Shown here: in pieces, positions 1 to 14,284 of the stretch | Position numbering within the stretch: the stretch's first letter is position 1 | How the letters are laid out: each line of letters starts with the position of its first letter | DNA from: Augochlora pura | Taxonomy: Eukaryota > Arthropoda > Insecta > Hymenoptera > Halictidae | Assembly (NCBI RefSeq): GCF_028453695.1 | Contig: NC_135776.1 | Coordinates: 1,364,001 to 1,428,000, forward strand | DNA length: 64,000 nucleotides | Direction: 5' to 3' | Program-made: the position numbers and the translations under genes | The notes under the pieces: model-generated | What the model was told of the DNA's origin: nothing | The model's input: only the letters and a program-made list of their open reading frames with translations | Databases searched by the model: none

Positions 1-3000
1 ATCCGCAAATCGCGCAAGGGACGCGCGCGCGCGGACCACTTTGCATACCAGGACGCTGGCGATCTCTTGCTAATTTACAAACCTAAGCAGTCCCCATCTG
101 CCAACGTTCCGGCACGGGGTCCGCTCGCTTAATAAATCAAACGGCGGATCGGTTATTATTCGCAAGTCCAGTCCGCGGCCAGTCTCTTCCTTTTTCCTTT
201 TCACCGCCGAAAAAGTTCCGCGAAACAATTTCCCAGCGACGACGACGACGACGACTCACTCCAACCAGCTTCGACCCGATAAAATAGATCGGCGAGAAAC
301 TTTGCCGGTCGTCGTTCCAGCATCCGGCAAACATCGAAACACTCTTTCCCCGGCGGGAAAACTTCGTCTTGTACGAGGAATAATCGTCCGCAGTGTCCCG
401 GTCGGATCGTTCGGAATAATAGAGGCTCCGACACTCTCGTGCCTCGAAGAAACCCGATCTTTGCCAATTCTTCCGGCAACAATCGATCGGGATTTCTTCA
501 AACGAGTTTACACTTGCTCGAAAGCACGGACGTCATAGAACAGAGGCGGAGTTTGTTGTATCTTCTCATGACTCGAGGTTAACGATTTAAAATCCATCGA
601 CCGGACTCGTTGAAAAGTGAGCCGAATATCGCGTTGTTCCGGTAGGCGGTTTCCGTCGAAACAGAAAGACCGCGACGGCCGAGTTATTAGAGGCAGCTCC
701 GCGCAGCTATTTGCCCGATACCGTGAAGAATTCCACGGCCGCTTCGTATCCAAGAATTCCCGGCTCGTGACAGCTAGGTGGTCCGTAGGTGGTCGCCTGC
801 CGGACGGCGAACCGTTGGTTCCCCGTTGTTTGGGGCACGCGTAACCGAGCCGAAACAATTTTATCCCGCGTGCCTGGTCCCCGGCTTAGACAGCCGCGAA
901 ACGAACACGTTTCACAGTCGCCTCGGAAAATCCTCCGATATATGTATCCGGCTGCTATACGGAGCCACCGTATCGAGTACTGTTCGCCGAGGCAAATATT
1001 TAAAGAGCCGATCGTTATTGCGAGCACACGCGAGAGGCGTCGGAGAAACGCGCCGATAGGAATTACAAATATGACCGGCCGGCACTCTGCCGGCGCACTG
1101 GCCTCGCGAAGGCCGGCTCTCGCTTCGATTCGCAATCTTCCTTTTGTTTGCCTCCGCGCACTATGTTTGTTATTTCTCGGCCAATGCCGTTTATACTTGC
1201 AAGTTTTTTTTTCCTGCTCGGTCGTTTCTTTGCATCTCGCGGAGAAAAAACATTGTCCTTTTCTTCCTTGAATTTTTCTCATTGTTCCTGTTTTTTTTTT
1301 TTGTTAGTCGTCCAAACATTGCCGAAGTAGGAACGATGCAGTCCGAGGGAAAAGTATCGAATGCAATTTCCAGGTTGCTTTCATCGCAGCCTCCGATGGA
1401 TAGAGTCCCATGGGCGCGGATACCTGCTGCTCTTGCCGTGACGCTACGCTAAGGGGGACGAATTTCGGGTTCCACAGCTCGGCAAAAGCACAGAGCGGGC
1501 CTGATTGAAATTTCACGATGGGCCGAAAGCAAATAAGAAAATCGCGGTTGTTCCGCGGCCGACTCCCCGGTACATTCCGGTCACGTATCCGCGCCGCGCG
1601 CGCGAAGCGGAGAATTCTCCCGCGGCTAGACTCGGCCCCGGCTCGCCGCCGTCGGCAGCGTAAACCGCGTTCCGGTATCGAAACGGTCGTCGCGGGAAAA
1701 GGCTTTTGGGGAATCTAGTTTCCGTAAAGCCGCGAGCAGCGAAACTTCGTTATGTTGTTAGACCGTAGTTTGCTCAATGAAACGGTTTAAACGGCTTTCC
1801 GTTCCTGCTCGTCGTTTGAATAAAAACGTGCACGGCCCGCAAGCCGGATCGCCGGCGACGGACACGCTCGCACGGCAAGACGAACTCGGGCCGAGGATCG
1901 CTGTTTACGTTAGACGTATCCGTCGACGCTGCTTGATAGCAGGGAGAGCCCAACTAACTGTCGAGCAAACAGAACTTAGGTGCCTCGATGGTAAAAGCGT
2001 ACCCCAATTTTCTGCGATTGCAAGCTGCGCAAGTGTTTGATTGGTAATTGAAAACTCGAAGCTCCGCCTCTTCGAATGTTTCAACAATTTAACCTTCCGT
2101 TTCCTATGCCGGATCATTCGTGACTCGTTGTAACGTATACAGTACCGAAGTTGTCTGGTTAGTAGCAGAGAGACCGCCAATGTTTACATCGGCCTCACCA
2201 TAAATATATCCTAACAATATATCAGTCAAAGCCAAGAGCTCGAACGGTCGTCACTGGCGGAGTCATATTACCGAGGCGCTCGAATAAACATTCATGTGTT
2301 TAGTGAAGTATCGGTGTGAGTCAGAAATGATTCCGGCACAGGACTCCGTGCTGCAGTACTCCGAGGGTTAATCATTTTATCGTCTCGTTCCTGTCGTTGA
2401 CAATAGAAACGTTGGATTGCTGTTTTTGCAATCCTTGGGCCAACGAAACCAACGTCGTCGGATGTGTTTCGTCGGATTATTCGAGACGCGGAGAGAAGGC
2501 AGAGGAGAGCTAATTATTGGACTATCGCGGACCGGACAATGTCGCGGTGGTTTTCTTTGGAAGACGCAGGTGGTGGCTGGTGACTTATGGTCAGCCGGGT
2601 TCATACGCGGCGGAAAATCGTCGGCGGCGGCGGCGGCGGCGTGTATTCTCTCGGGGTCGAGCGGGTGGAAAAAAGCAGCCAGGCCCGGAGGGGCGTGCTC
2701 GTTTTTCGGTGGCATAATCTGTCGCCGTGAGGTCCAGAAATTCGCAGCCAGCCAGCCGCGGCGCTATACGGTTGATACCGTGCTCGTTTGTTGTCGGTGC
2801 CGCGCCGGATTAACGAGTTTATTTAATTCGAGCCGGGCACGGCAGAGATATTAATTTTGCCGGCGCGAATGCAAATTGCTTCATTTCGAGGCGGAGTTGT
2901 TTTCGGTGCGGCGCGTGTGCGTCACCGTGTAAAATGTGTTTGAACGAAGCGGGGGATCCTCTCCCGGTCCTGCTCCGCTCGCACGCTCGCACGCCTGTGC

Positions 3001-6000
3001 GTTTCGGCCGTGCTCGTACATTAAACTTTTCCGATTACGTTGCCAGAGCCAAAAGCTTCCGCACACACACACGCAGACTGTCCTGGAGCAAAGCCGCTCC
3101 AAATTCGTGCTGTTTTCGCGCGAAATTTCCTTCTCGTTACCCCTCTCCATCCATCTCTCTATCTCTCTTCTTCCTCTCGGTCTGTTCGCTTCGTTACCGA
3201 AGCTTTTTCACTCGAACGTTCTTAAATAATCATCGTCCGCACAGATCTCTCGAGTCTCAATGTTTTCGGTTTTACCTTCTTGTGGTAAAAACCCAATGTG
3301 CGGTTGCATCTGTAGGAAATGATTCTGCAGAATTTGTTAAACGCTTCGCTAATGACCAGTGCCGTGTTTTTCTTTGCAACGTGGAACAAAATCTATGGGC
3401 CAGTGTCGGTAGCGCACAATTGACACGCAATACGTAATTACACGGTACATGGCTCTCGCAATAGTGGTTATTGTACGATAATAACTACGATTACAGTTGG
3501 CAAGGTGAAGCGGCCATTCAGAGAGCAGGCGAACCGGGTAAAAAATCGTTTACAGATCCGTCGCATAATTGCGTACTATAGACTTCCACGCCCCAAATAT
3601 CATTGAGAATATGTTAAACGCGGAATCCTCGGTTACGTATGTTCTTCCAACGAGAGAAGTCGGAGCAGCGGTCCGGCGAGTTTCCTCTCGTATAGGTAGG
3701 CGGATGGAAATCAATCCGATCGTCGCAGCGTTAATTATATCTCGAGGTTCGACTCCAGCTGCAACTCTGCGGGTCGCGCCACGTGCATTTGTTTACCGTC
3801 GCTCCTCGTCGGAGTATGTAGAGCTTGAAATAGTTTCGTAACGGACTTGGAAACGGGCTGCTCGTCCAGGCAGTTATGCTCCACTTGCAGCCGATATGGT
3901 GTCGTTCCGATGGAAAAATGCAGGTTGATCAAATAAGCGGGAGCTTGCGTGTAAGAACGTTCCGAACGGTTTCGGCGATCCCCGGCCCACGCGCCGATCT
4001 AACCGTGCCTTTGAAACATTGATGAAACCTTTGTGACCTGGTTCGCTCGGATATTGCGCGATATTCCTTCCTCTCTCTCTCTCGCTCTCTCTCTCTTTAT
4101 CGTACATACACACAAGTACACACACACCTTCCGCATCGATAAAGTCGCGAAAAAACGAGCGACCGAGGCGCGCTTTGCACGGTGAATCACGGTAGATCCG
4201 CAACAAATTAAAAAGAAGGTCCGCTTGTAATGCGAGAGTTGCCAGCCCCGGGCGGAACGCGTTCGCGTCGAGCGGAAACACGCGAAAAATGGATTCGCGA
4301 TCGTTGACTCTACGTGGAAAACAATGTAACGCGCCCAGATTTCGTTCAGCAGAGAAGAGAAAGCTGCTTGACCACGAATTATTTGCGGCTTCGATAACTC
4401 GATGATAACACTTATCCATTCTCCGAATCGACGATGAATTCCGAAGTGTATCGTGTCCGCGACGCCGCTGAAAAATTGATCAATTTTCGACGAATAGCAT
4501 CGGGCTACGTGATCCGATTTTAAGGGGTTTCTTTGAATCAATTTGACGGTATTTTCCCGACGGAGTTTCCCAACTTTTGGCGGACGGTATTAAGCCCCGT
4601 TGGACCGCGTATTGTGATAGATTCGTTTGAATTTCGAAGAAAATTTGGAATGATTTGGAACATCGATGAATCTCGATCAATGGTACGGCGGGGTTCGTTT
4701 TAAAGGGGTTATTTCGAAGCAATTTGGAAATGGACTCCCGTAGAAATTTTATAACTCCGGGGAGCGTGTACTTCGAATCGACGCTAAAAGATCGTATTTC
4801 CGAATAGATCCACTTTCATTTGCAACAAAATTCGAAAAACCAACGCAACCGACGGCTGCAGCGTAGCTATCAACTGTTTCGAATCACGCCCGCGGTGTTT
4901 GCAAAAGGAACGCTCGCGATTCCGTGCGCGTCCGGTTCTTCCTCGAGCGGAAAAATCGCGGCGGCGGTTTCCCCCGTCGGCGTCGGTTCTCCTCGGCGAA
5001 TTTCCCTTATCGCGACGCGGGTGACCGACTTTCCGTCTTCTTCTCGAACGCCAGCCGGCGAACGGGAAACGTAACGATCTCGTTCGGCCGCGATCGCCCA
5101 TCCAGCTGTAAATTCAACCGGTCCCTCGAAAACTTATTGTTTCGAGCTGCCCGGACTCGCAAATTCGCGCCGCGGACTCGATAAATCGAAGAGCGCGTGG
5201 TTAGCACGAACCCGTTTTCGCCGTCTGGAAAAATGTTTACCTTCCCTCGGATCCTCGCGAAGAAAACGAACGCCTCGTCTCGAATTTATCCCATTTCCCC
5301 CATCGTTTTCGCGCCGGGAACACCACCGTTTCCTGCTTTAGAAAACGGTTTACTTTTCCCTCCGAATTTCTCGGCGTTCCGTTTCCACGATACGGCGAAT
5401 TTCTGGCGATTCGTTCGCCTATAGCTGGCCGATAAATCACGCTGTAACATTTGCCTGATCGATACGCGTCTGCAACTACCGGCTGTTAAATGTCGTCCTC
5501 GGGATTTAATCGCAGCGCATTTGTTTGCCGACTGCCGAACTAGTCGACTTCTTGGACAGACTGCTATAGCTGGCTCGATTAAATCTTTTACATGTAAATA
5601 TTTCCATCTGTGTCTCTCTGTGTGCGTGGCATTCCAGAACGTTAACGCCAATATCACGTTCCACCTTATTTTCTCTGGAAATTGTTCTAATTCCAGAGAC
5701 AACAAACGATCGAATAAATTCCTTTGTCACACGTTCTAATAAAAATAACCATATATTTATAATTGCTGAACGAGATTGCGAGCAGCTTTAATAATCGTCG
5801 GCAATTACCGTTGTTTCAGAGTCTCTGTCGTATATCTTCCTCTCTTTAAAAAAGAAAAAAATAAATTCATAAGCAGAGCCGCAAAACATTTTACGCGATA
5901 GGTGGACGAGAAAGTTTGTCGCGCCGTAATTGTTGGAACTTTTTCGAGATCGAATAAGTTTCGCGAGCAAGTTAGCGCGCTGTTGGCGCATACGTGCGCG

Positions 6001-6294
6001 CGTATCGAGCGAGGAAAGCATATTTTCCCGCGTTTCCCCCCCTGGGGAGGAAAAGAGCGCAGCCATACTCGACGCGCGCGCGGTAATGGTTGCACAGTGT
6101 TCGGAGGTCTCCTGTCGCGCCACGGGGACCCCGAGAGCTAACTTTCCAAATTATTACTAGCCATTTGTTACACGCTTTGCTCGACCGCGGCAGCTGTTTT
6201 CCCGTTTTCCCGCGAATCAGTCTGCGGTTTCCGAGGGTATTAATCGGATACGGCGTTACGGTAAACGGTTCATTGTACGGGAACACGGTTTCCT

Positions 6295-6341
<47 letters not shown>

Positions 6342-6648
6342 CCTTTCCCTCTCTTTGTCGTTTCCTCTCGCAAAATACACACACGTGTGTGTTTTTTACC
6401 ACGCTCGGATCGCGAACAAATCACCTCTCAAGACAAACTGCGACACCGGAGCAAACTCCGGGAAAACCAGAGACATCCTGCTGGCGAGAACGCAGCTCTT
6501 ACAAAATATAATTATGTCAATTATATGTTAAATGTATTTGTTACAACTAATCCGCCACGAATTCGAGATTAATTCGAAAATATGTACGATCTAAAAAATT
6601 GATCTACACGTGATACGAGTGTGTTCTAACGAACGATTTCGTTTGTAG
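1..6648 (+). other. Dnr1 intron 1, 3' part
   Basis: No convincing coding exon is visible. The family's first coding block, which precedes the CLGI segment, is absent, so it must lie to the left. The intron ends at a usable acceptor, TTTGTAG, at 6642-6648. The stretch holds GC-rich sequence, trinucleotide runs such as (GAC)n near 238-255 and (GGC)n near 2620-2641, a CA run near 3062-3074, a diverged direct repeat at 4510-4740, a small hairpin at 3268-3293 and two CT tracts. Confidence 0.8.
6299..6339. repeat. (CT)n microsatellite
   Basis: About 20 pure CT units, 310 bases before the Dnr1 exon 2 acceptor. Confidence 0.95.
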
Positions 6649-6845
6649 GCATGCGACTGTTTGGGCATCAGCAAAGAGTGCGACTACTTCGGGCTGAAGT
6701 ACCAGAACGCGAAGGGCGAGGAGCTATGGCTGAACCTGAGGAATCCCATAGAGAGGCAGACGGGAGGTGGCGTGGCGCCCCTAAGGTTCGCGTTAAGGGT
6801 GAAATTTTGGGTGCCGCCTCACCTGTTGCTGCAGGAAGCCACCAG
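6649..6845 (+). CDS. Dnr1: Dnr1 coding exon: FERM F1 lobe
   Basis: Sixty-five codons plus two bases. The exon starts in phase 0 after TTTGTAG and ends at ACCAG|GTAAGA. The reading frame gives CLGISKE, then DYFGL, then GEELWLNLRNP, then LRFALRVKFWVPPHLLLQE. These match in order the MYLIP F1 lobe words DYFGL, WLNLRN and LRVKF. The first of the split codon's two halves is AG, completed by G of the next exon to give Arg of the conserved EATRHQFYLH segment. Initiation here is unlikely because the human protein has about 30 residues before this block. Confidence 0.95.
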
Positions 6846-7151
6846 GTAAGAAGAGACTTTCTGCAAAAGATTTTCCTCGCAAAGAAACTCGTTCGATCTC
6901 ACCTCGCGAAGAAATGCTCCGCTGAAGTCGACAAAAATCATCGTTCGGAAACCGTTAGTGTCTCGTCGTCAAAATGGGGGGAGGGGTGGAATGTCTGGTT
7001 AAATTAGCGAAATTTGCAGTGCAGGGTTTAATTCGAATGGAGGTACGAAATAGCGCAATAGCAAGCAATCGAGACTCGTCTCGAGATTTTAGCCTGGGTT
7101 CTGGCTCTTCCCCCGGAATATCGTGGGCTCTCGAGGGTTTCTTACTCGCGC

Positions 7152-7182
7152 GAGAGAGAGAGAGAGAGAGGGAGAGAGAGAG
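7152..7182. repeat. (GA)n microsatellite
   Basis: About 15 GA units with one interruption, in Dnr1 intron 2; a second tract lies at 7383-7408. Confidence 0.9.
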
Positions 7183-9533
7183 TCGCGCCGGAGACGAGAA
7201 ACATTTCGATTCGAGAGAACGAGGCAGGATAGTCGGTGCTGGGGCTCTCTGGTCGAATTGAAAATCGTTCCCGCGGAAAGAATCCTCCCCCAGCCTCGAG
7301 AGCGTAGCGCTGGGAATCGGCTAGATTCGTCGAGCACGCGATTGATCGATCGTCCGCTTCGCCAGAGAAAGAGGGAGAGGAAGAGAGAGTGAGAGAGAGA
7401 GAGAGAGGTTTCCACTTCGAATCGTCGAACGAGCACGTACAAAATTGCATGCCACGATCGAAGTACGGTCGCGCTGATTGCGCCGCATAATATGATCGCT
7501 GAATGCACGGGGTGTCTCGTAATAAGCTCCGTGTATCTCAGAAATTCCGGAAAGAACCATGAACAGAAGCTTTCTCTCGAAAATGGCTGGAACGCTCGCG
7601 GAAGCTGCGGGCAACTTGGCTGATTGCGATCTCGTCTCGCGCAGCTTTTCCTCGAACACCTTGTAGAATTCTTCGGGCAATGCGGAATTCCTGTTTACTG
7701 AAACTAGACCGGAGACGTGGCTGTTTAAAACGAGCTTAGGCGAAACGTTCCGCGAACTTTTTCGCGCCGGGTTATGGCAGTTGAAAGTTCGACGATCTCT
7801 CGCGATCTCTTACGGAACACGCGCCTATTCGTTTCGGGGACATTTTTCGCAGGAAGCGACGGCCCGATCGATCTTCGCCGACGAGCTCTCGAACAGATCG
7901 TAATTGTAATTCGAGTTTAATCGCGGTCGCCCGGATTGGCCTTGGCAAGGGTAAATGCTGCGACGAGTAATGCCGCCGACACACGAATTAATTCGTCGCC
8001 GAACGGGCTACGGTAATTGCGTCCAGCTGACGCGCGCGACACGACGCTCGCGCGTCCAGCAACACGTGTTCCCAGATTTACACCGCCCCTGGATCCCGGT
8101 CCTGGATCCCGCCCCCTGTCCCTCTGCCCCTCTGGCGTCGCGCGTCGCACTCGGCTCGCGAAAAATCCCGGAAATCCTCCGACGAAATTCAATCGGCTCT
8201 CGCGCTCGCCGATCCTCCGCGAACCTGATAATCGTTCTCGAACCCGATACCCCTAGATCTATTCGAACCGTTCAGCCGAATCGACGCGAGCCTCCACTGC
8301 AACCACTTTGCCCGGCAAGGGATTTGGGAAAATGGCTGGCCATGGTGTTCGACGAACGCCACGTTGTTGCTGGTTACGTTGGAGGGGTGAAAGCTGGAAC
8401 ATACCGTGCGGTGCATTCGTTTAGGTGTCGAGGAAAATTCGAGATCCAGTCGAAAATTGAAAAATTGGAAATCGTTTTGAAAAAGTGGTAAAATCTAAAC
8501 GTTCGCTCTTAGAAGAATGCACGTATTGTCGCAGATAGTGCTTCAAACTATTCTTGAAAAGTTCTGTTCTTTTAAAAATTTTTTTAGCCTCCAGGGGCCT
8601 TGGATTAAAATCCAAGAATCGGGAGAGTTAAATGACGCATGGTCGAGGGATTAAAATGGTAATACGCGACGTTAGGGAGGGAGCCGTTTGTATCACGGTT
8701 GCATTTGTTGAAAGTAGTGTACGCGTCGGTTCTCCGTTCGAGGCTCGTAAATTGAAAACTGCGATAAGCCGATTGATTAAACGGCTGATTGTTCTCGGGA
8801 ATACGGTGGCCTGTCGTTATCGGAAACCGATGAATATTCGATTGTTTCGATCGTTATCGGTCCTCCACCCTCGCCTCATTTCCGAATTAATCCGAACGTC
8901 CGCGGAATCTTTTAGGAACCCGACGCGCAAATATTTCTTGACGATTATTATTGACTATTAAGCGATATCATCGAGCAAACGTTCGAGCTTCGAACCAAGA
9001 TAAATTATTGAGAGCAACAAATTTCTTCCGCGCGTCGAAGCGTTGTAAGAATTCTATAACAATGCATCACAGAATTTCGCTTTTACAATTGATTGTTAGG
9101 GTTCCGCTGGTGGCGTATAAACAGGACGTAAAACGCTCCTACGGACTAATTTTACGGGGTCCAGGGACGACGGAGGATCGGGTTATTTCTCCAGGGATCG
9201 ATCGTAGTCGTCGCCGCGCGGCATCGGAGGCTGGCAGAAGCGATAATTTCCGGAAGTTTCACGAGCCGTCGCGTCGCGGCACGAATTAGCGCGCGGACTG
9301 CGTTAACGCCGTTTGAATATTTCTTCGTTAATATCTCCCTGGGCCGCTTAAACGCCCGTGTCACCGACCAGAGGGACGAATTAACTTACGATCGTGGCAT
9401 GAATATTTTAACCCGCTTCGTCGCCGACGACCAGCGAATCCGTCGTCGAGATTAAAGAAAACGAGCGTCGCGACGAAGTCGGGCACATACTCGCAGAGCG
9501 ATAGAGAGAACTCGCGAAAGAGACCGAGAGAAC

Positions 9534-9569
9534 GAGAGAGAGAGAGAGAGAGAGAGGTAGAGAGAGAGA
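9534..9569. repeat. (GA)n microsatellite
   Basis: GA repeat with one GTA interruption, in Dnr1 intron 2. Confidence 0.9.
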
Positions 9570-11014
9570 AGGGAGACTAGAGGAGAAAAAGGTTGATATT
9601 TTTAATAAGAGCTCTCCCCGGAGCTGCTATTCGCAGCGTGCAGCCCCGGCATTCGATCCGCGCGAGCCCCTGGAATTTCATTAAACCTGAAAATTGATTT
9701 CGTTGCGCGCTTCCTACTTGATAATTGGAAATATGCGAGCGTCGCGACGCCGCGACGAGCTGCTGCTGCCGCGCGCGTCGAGCCGCGTCGCGACGGCGAG
9801 AGCAGTCCCTCGTGGAAACGAGCGATTCCGTCGTGTCGACTCGGCGCCATTAATTAATGCATCTCGAGGCTCGGAGTGTTCGACCGTAAACTGGAAACTC
9901 GCTTCCCATTACCTTCCGTTTGCTCGTCGCAAGTTGGCGCGACGCGACGGATTTTATCCGACGAACACGCGTAGCAGCGAGCGCGCAAACGTCGCGTGTC
10001 GGAAGAAGTATTTAAGTGCGCTGTCGTTCCGCTCTGTCGTGACATTTGCGCGGTGATCCGCAATTTGCTCGCGGATCCGGATGCCGGCAACTTTACGGGG
10101 TTCAATCGTACTCGACGTCTCCTCGTCGGACAAAAATATTCGAACCTCGCTGGCTCTCCGTACCTGTTTCTACAAAATTGCACCTGTTGCGAAGTTTTTC
10201 ATCGAGATCGACGCGTACAAGCTGATCGCTGCTACAACTATTAGAGCCTCTTCGATCGCGATCGTTCCTTGGATAAGACAGGGTATTAAATAATTAAAAC
10301 AGGAGAACGGAATAGAATTTGTGGAAAAGAATCGAGCCGAGGTTTCAGCGTACGTAGTTGGAGGCAGGTCGCGTTAAAAAGCCAGCAACAATACCGTCTT
10401 GTCCGGTTCTTTTCCGCGGGCCGTGAAAGGGTTAACGATCGTAGTTGGTCAGAGTCGGAATCGCAGTCGAAGCTCTTTTGTCGAAGACACGCTGGCGTGG
10501 CGGAGCGGTCGAACGCCGGAACCGAGGAACAAAGGGCCGCGGCGCAGTCGGTGAAACCAGGGTTTCAGGGGTTTCGGGATCTCTGTGGCGGCCGGTTGCG
10601 TTGGCTCTCCCGGGAGCATAAATCAGAGATTATTACAATGGTTTTGCCGCGGAGATACGGCCGCGTCTATTCGCCTCGCGTTATATTCGATGCAACCGAT
10701 GCGAGACAATGCCTTTGTATCTGTAAATCTCTTAATCCCTTTATGGAACGAGCACACACGGGGTTCCTTTTGTCTCTCCTCCTTTTAACGCCGGGAACGC
10801 GATACTCTGTCGCGGATGCTGATATCTCAGCCGCCCGGCCGAATTGTTGCGGCAGAGTCGCTGCGAATATTCATCGATCCTTTGACGGCGTCTGGGCTGG
10901 CGCTCTCGGGGAAAACAGCTACGGAAAAGTCTCGACGGAGGAGCGAGGATTAATCTGGCGCGGTTAGAGGGAAAGCGGCGGTGGGGACGGGTTCAGAAAT
11001 CACCTGTGGAAACA

Positions 11015-11420
11015 TTCTAAGACCTAGGAAAACAGGATTGGCCGTCAGGGAGGTCTGGGAGGAGGGGCAGATGTCTGGCCTGAGACTTCAGGGCGTAGGG
11101 AAATAGGATTACATCACGAACGAGGACTTGGATGGGATATTTTTCGAACATCCAGCAACATTAGGACCTGCTTACGACGTCTACAATCTTTCTGGGACCT
11201 CAACATTTTATCGTCGCGTCTGCAGTATTTTTTTAGGACTTTTAGGCCTTTCAGAATTTATCTAATACACCTCGCGCCATGTTCGAAGCTCCGGAATTTT
11301 TCTTAGAACTTGGTTTCTAGTAAGAACCTTGCTGGAAGCTTCCAAGCCCGCCAACACTGTCTTGGATCGTCCAAGATCGTTAGGACTTTATCGAGAGATA
11401 CGAGCACATTGAGAAATCGC
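11015..11420. repeat. Degenerate intronic repeat block 1
   Basis: Recurring short words around TTAGGAC, TCTGGGACCT, TAGAAC and AACATT, spaced roughly 30-40 bases. The same vocabulary recurs at 14285-14545. No exact unit can be fixed by eye. Confidence 0.4.
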
Positions 11421-14284
11421 TGACCAGGATAATCGAGCATCCCGCAATTAGAGAGAGAGTTACGTGTGGTGAAACGTATGCAGCGATTCGAATAGTAATC
11501 GCGCGCGAGCGCGCGGGGCTCCGTCTCTAAGTCCCGAAACTTTGCGAGCCTCAATCTCGCGGACCGCTTCGCGCTCATCCTTGAGAGAACGCGACTTGCG
11601 GATCTAAAGGAATCGGGAATGCGACCCGGCCCGATCCGGCCAGAAGGGATGCATAAACTCGCGATTTCGAGGGGGGGTTCGCGTCTCTCGGTTCGAACCC
11701 CGAAGAGATCCTCGTTGGAAACTCGGTCGGATGACTTAGGACTTAGGCAAAGCGGCGCGCGGGCTGTCTCTCCGCCGTGCAGTTTATCCCGGCCTGCCCC
11801 GGCGTTCCCCGCCCCCGTGTTCGCCAACGTTCTGGCAAAGGCGCACGGATTTTTGCTGGAAAGTCTCGACGGTTTCGGCGGTTTTCGAAGACCGCGCTTA
11901 GCCTCGTCGCATTTTTACGACGCTTACCGGGGGGGATTATCTCGGTCGGGAATTTACGGTTTCCGAAGCCGTAGGACGCAGCGAAGCTACGCGCTTGAAC
12001 TTCGCCCGATAGCGGCCGCAGTTACGGATTAAGAACGATCGCAAAGCCGTTTAAGTTTCCTCTATGTGCTCGTCGTCCAGCGGCCCCCGCGGGGGCGGTT
12101 CCGAAACCATGCAACTATCCCGGGAACTCTTTGCCGTTCTAAACGGTCCTCGGTTTTTGCCCGTTGCCCGATCCCCGTCGAAATATCGCCATTGTTGCGT
12201 TATTATGTCACCGGTGGGAATCGTTCGAAAGGGATTGCTTATCGCGATCTTTCTTATCCGGAGTAGTGTCCCGAGTCGTAACATAATTTGCTACGAGAAA
12301 CAAAAACGTCTCGTCCTATCAGAAAAATGATTAAGGACGAAGCTGCGAAGAAGAAATCTTAGCGCGAGCAGGTTGGCAGAAGAGTAACGTGCCCGTCGTC
12401 TGATCCCCTGCAACGAGCGTAGACAACTTTAATTTCGCATAAAGATCCGCGATCCCGCTATTCCCAATGAAATTGCAGAAAGATGGATCGAAAAGAAATT
12501 TCACCGTTGAAAAACGACTGGGCGAACCGCGGCTTGATTGCGCTCGAAACGCGGCCGTCGTTATTAACCAGCCCGCCCACGCGATACAACCGCCGGCAAT
12601 AAATTCTTTTTCACCCCCGTACCGTCTCGTAAATCATACCTTAAAGGGGGAACGCCATCCAGCCGAGATTACCGAGGTGCTTCAATGATTCAATATCTTG
12701 CAGCGGGAAATTCTGGGGATCATTCGTTCGCTCCAGGGAAATCGACGGTTTATCGCGACGGTACGGAGGAAACGGGAATACACGGTCAGCCGAAGCGACG
12801 CGGCGGCGTCGGGAATACGCGGTCAACGAGCACGAGGCTCATACCGAATGCATGGGCTAAGCTGTGACTTGCGTAAAATGCCACGAGTTACAAGTTTACG
12901 TTTATTTGAGCGTCGTGTTTGTTGTTTCGCCTCTCTGCTATTTAACCTGTTTGCTTCGTTAGCGCGTACATACCAAGTGCCAGACTGCGGGGCCCACTAC
13001 CGATCGATAATTCCGGCGTTATCCTCGATACTCTGCGACGCGAACGACTCGAGAAGGGAACAGATTTAAATCTTTGGAATCCGGAACGCTCGTCGTATCA
13101 ACGCGTGCTAAATGGTTGCTTTCGATTCGATTTATTGCAACCGCGTAGTCTTGGGTCAGTTCCCGATGCAGACGATCGTCGCAACACAAGGATCACCGTA
13201 ATATGGGACTTTTGCTATCTGCGCAATCTGGCTCCGGGGGAGTCCTCGTAGTCCGACGTGCGAATAAGAGCGTAATTCGTCGGACAGCATCCTCCAGGAC
13301 ATCTTTCTCGGTGGGAAAGTTCTCGCCGGTCGGGAAGTTCGATACGCCGCGATCTGCGCGCTGGACACGGGGACAAATGGAGGAGTCTCGGAGTCGGAGC
13401 AACCGACATTTGTCATCGCAAGGACGATATTGGTTCCGTTCGAACTTGCAGAGCAGAATGGCTGAGAGACACTCCTCTCTCTCCCTCTCTCTCTTTTTAT
13501 CCCGTTCTCTCCGCGTTTGAGTTATTGTTAAAAAGTGCCAGCTAGGGCGGAACGGGCTCTGGCTGACGGAAGTCGACGAGTCCCTCGCGCGCCGTCTTCT
13601 TCTTCTTCTTCTTCGGGATTCCGCCTGCAAACGAAATATACGGGAAGATTGCCGAGCCAGGAGCCAGCTACCGTTCTATTTATCTTCGAGCTGCGACACG
13701 GCAGCGTTAGATGGCTGCGCAAACACCGCGACTTCCTCTCGCCGTGTTTCCCTTCGCGTCCCCGCGGTCCCGCGGCTCCAAACTTTGTTCTTAATGTTTC
13801 GCTTAATAAGCCATTCCGACTCGCGACTAATTATTGGACAAGAGGAATAGAAGAGGGTTCCGGAACCCGTTCCACAATTTGATCGCGAGCCCGCGCTCTC
13901 CGCGGTGATTTTCAAGTCGCTCGAGATATTTCTTCCGAACAACGGGGGCCAGTTCTGGTCGGTAGATCAACTTTGCAAATTTTCTTCGAGCCAACAAATT
14001 GCGCATGACAATTCTGCACGGTTGCACAATCGGCACCAAGATAAACTGCGTAGAATCGGGGAGCCCGGAGGATAATGCTGCAACGGTGTCGTTTATATTT
14101 GATGCAGTCGAAATGGATCATGCATGAAACAGCGCCTATTCATCGTCGCGAATTCCAATGCGAGGGTATTAATAATTGCGAGCGCGGATTTCGTGCATTC
14201 GCGAGAAAAACCTGCCGACCGGATACGATATGGTAGAGCGGTCCAGGAAATTTCGGATCGCGCTTGCATTAGCTTCTATAATAC

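Noticed and set aside
6651..7007. ATG-initiated 118-codon frame overlapping Dnr1 exon 2
   Set aside because: Out of frame with the conserved FERM sequence; a shadow of the real exon.
10490..10530. tRNA A-box-like GTGGCGGAGCGGTC
   Set aside because: No matching B box, T arm or acceptor stem at the right distance.
11688..11702. B-box-like GGTTCGAACCC
   Set aside because: Flanks do not form a T arm and no D arm or A box is found.
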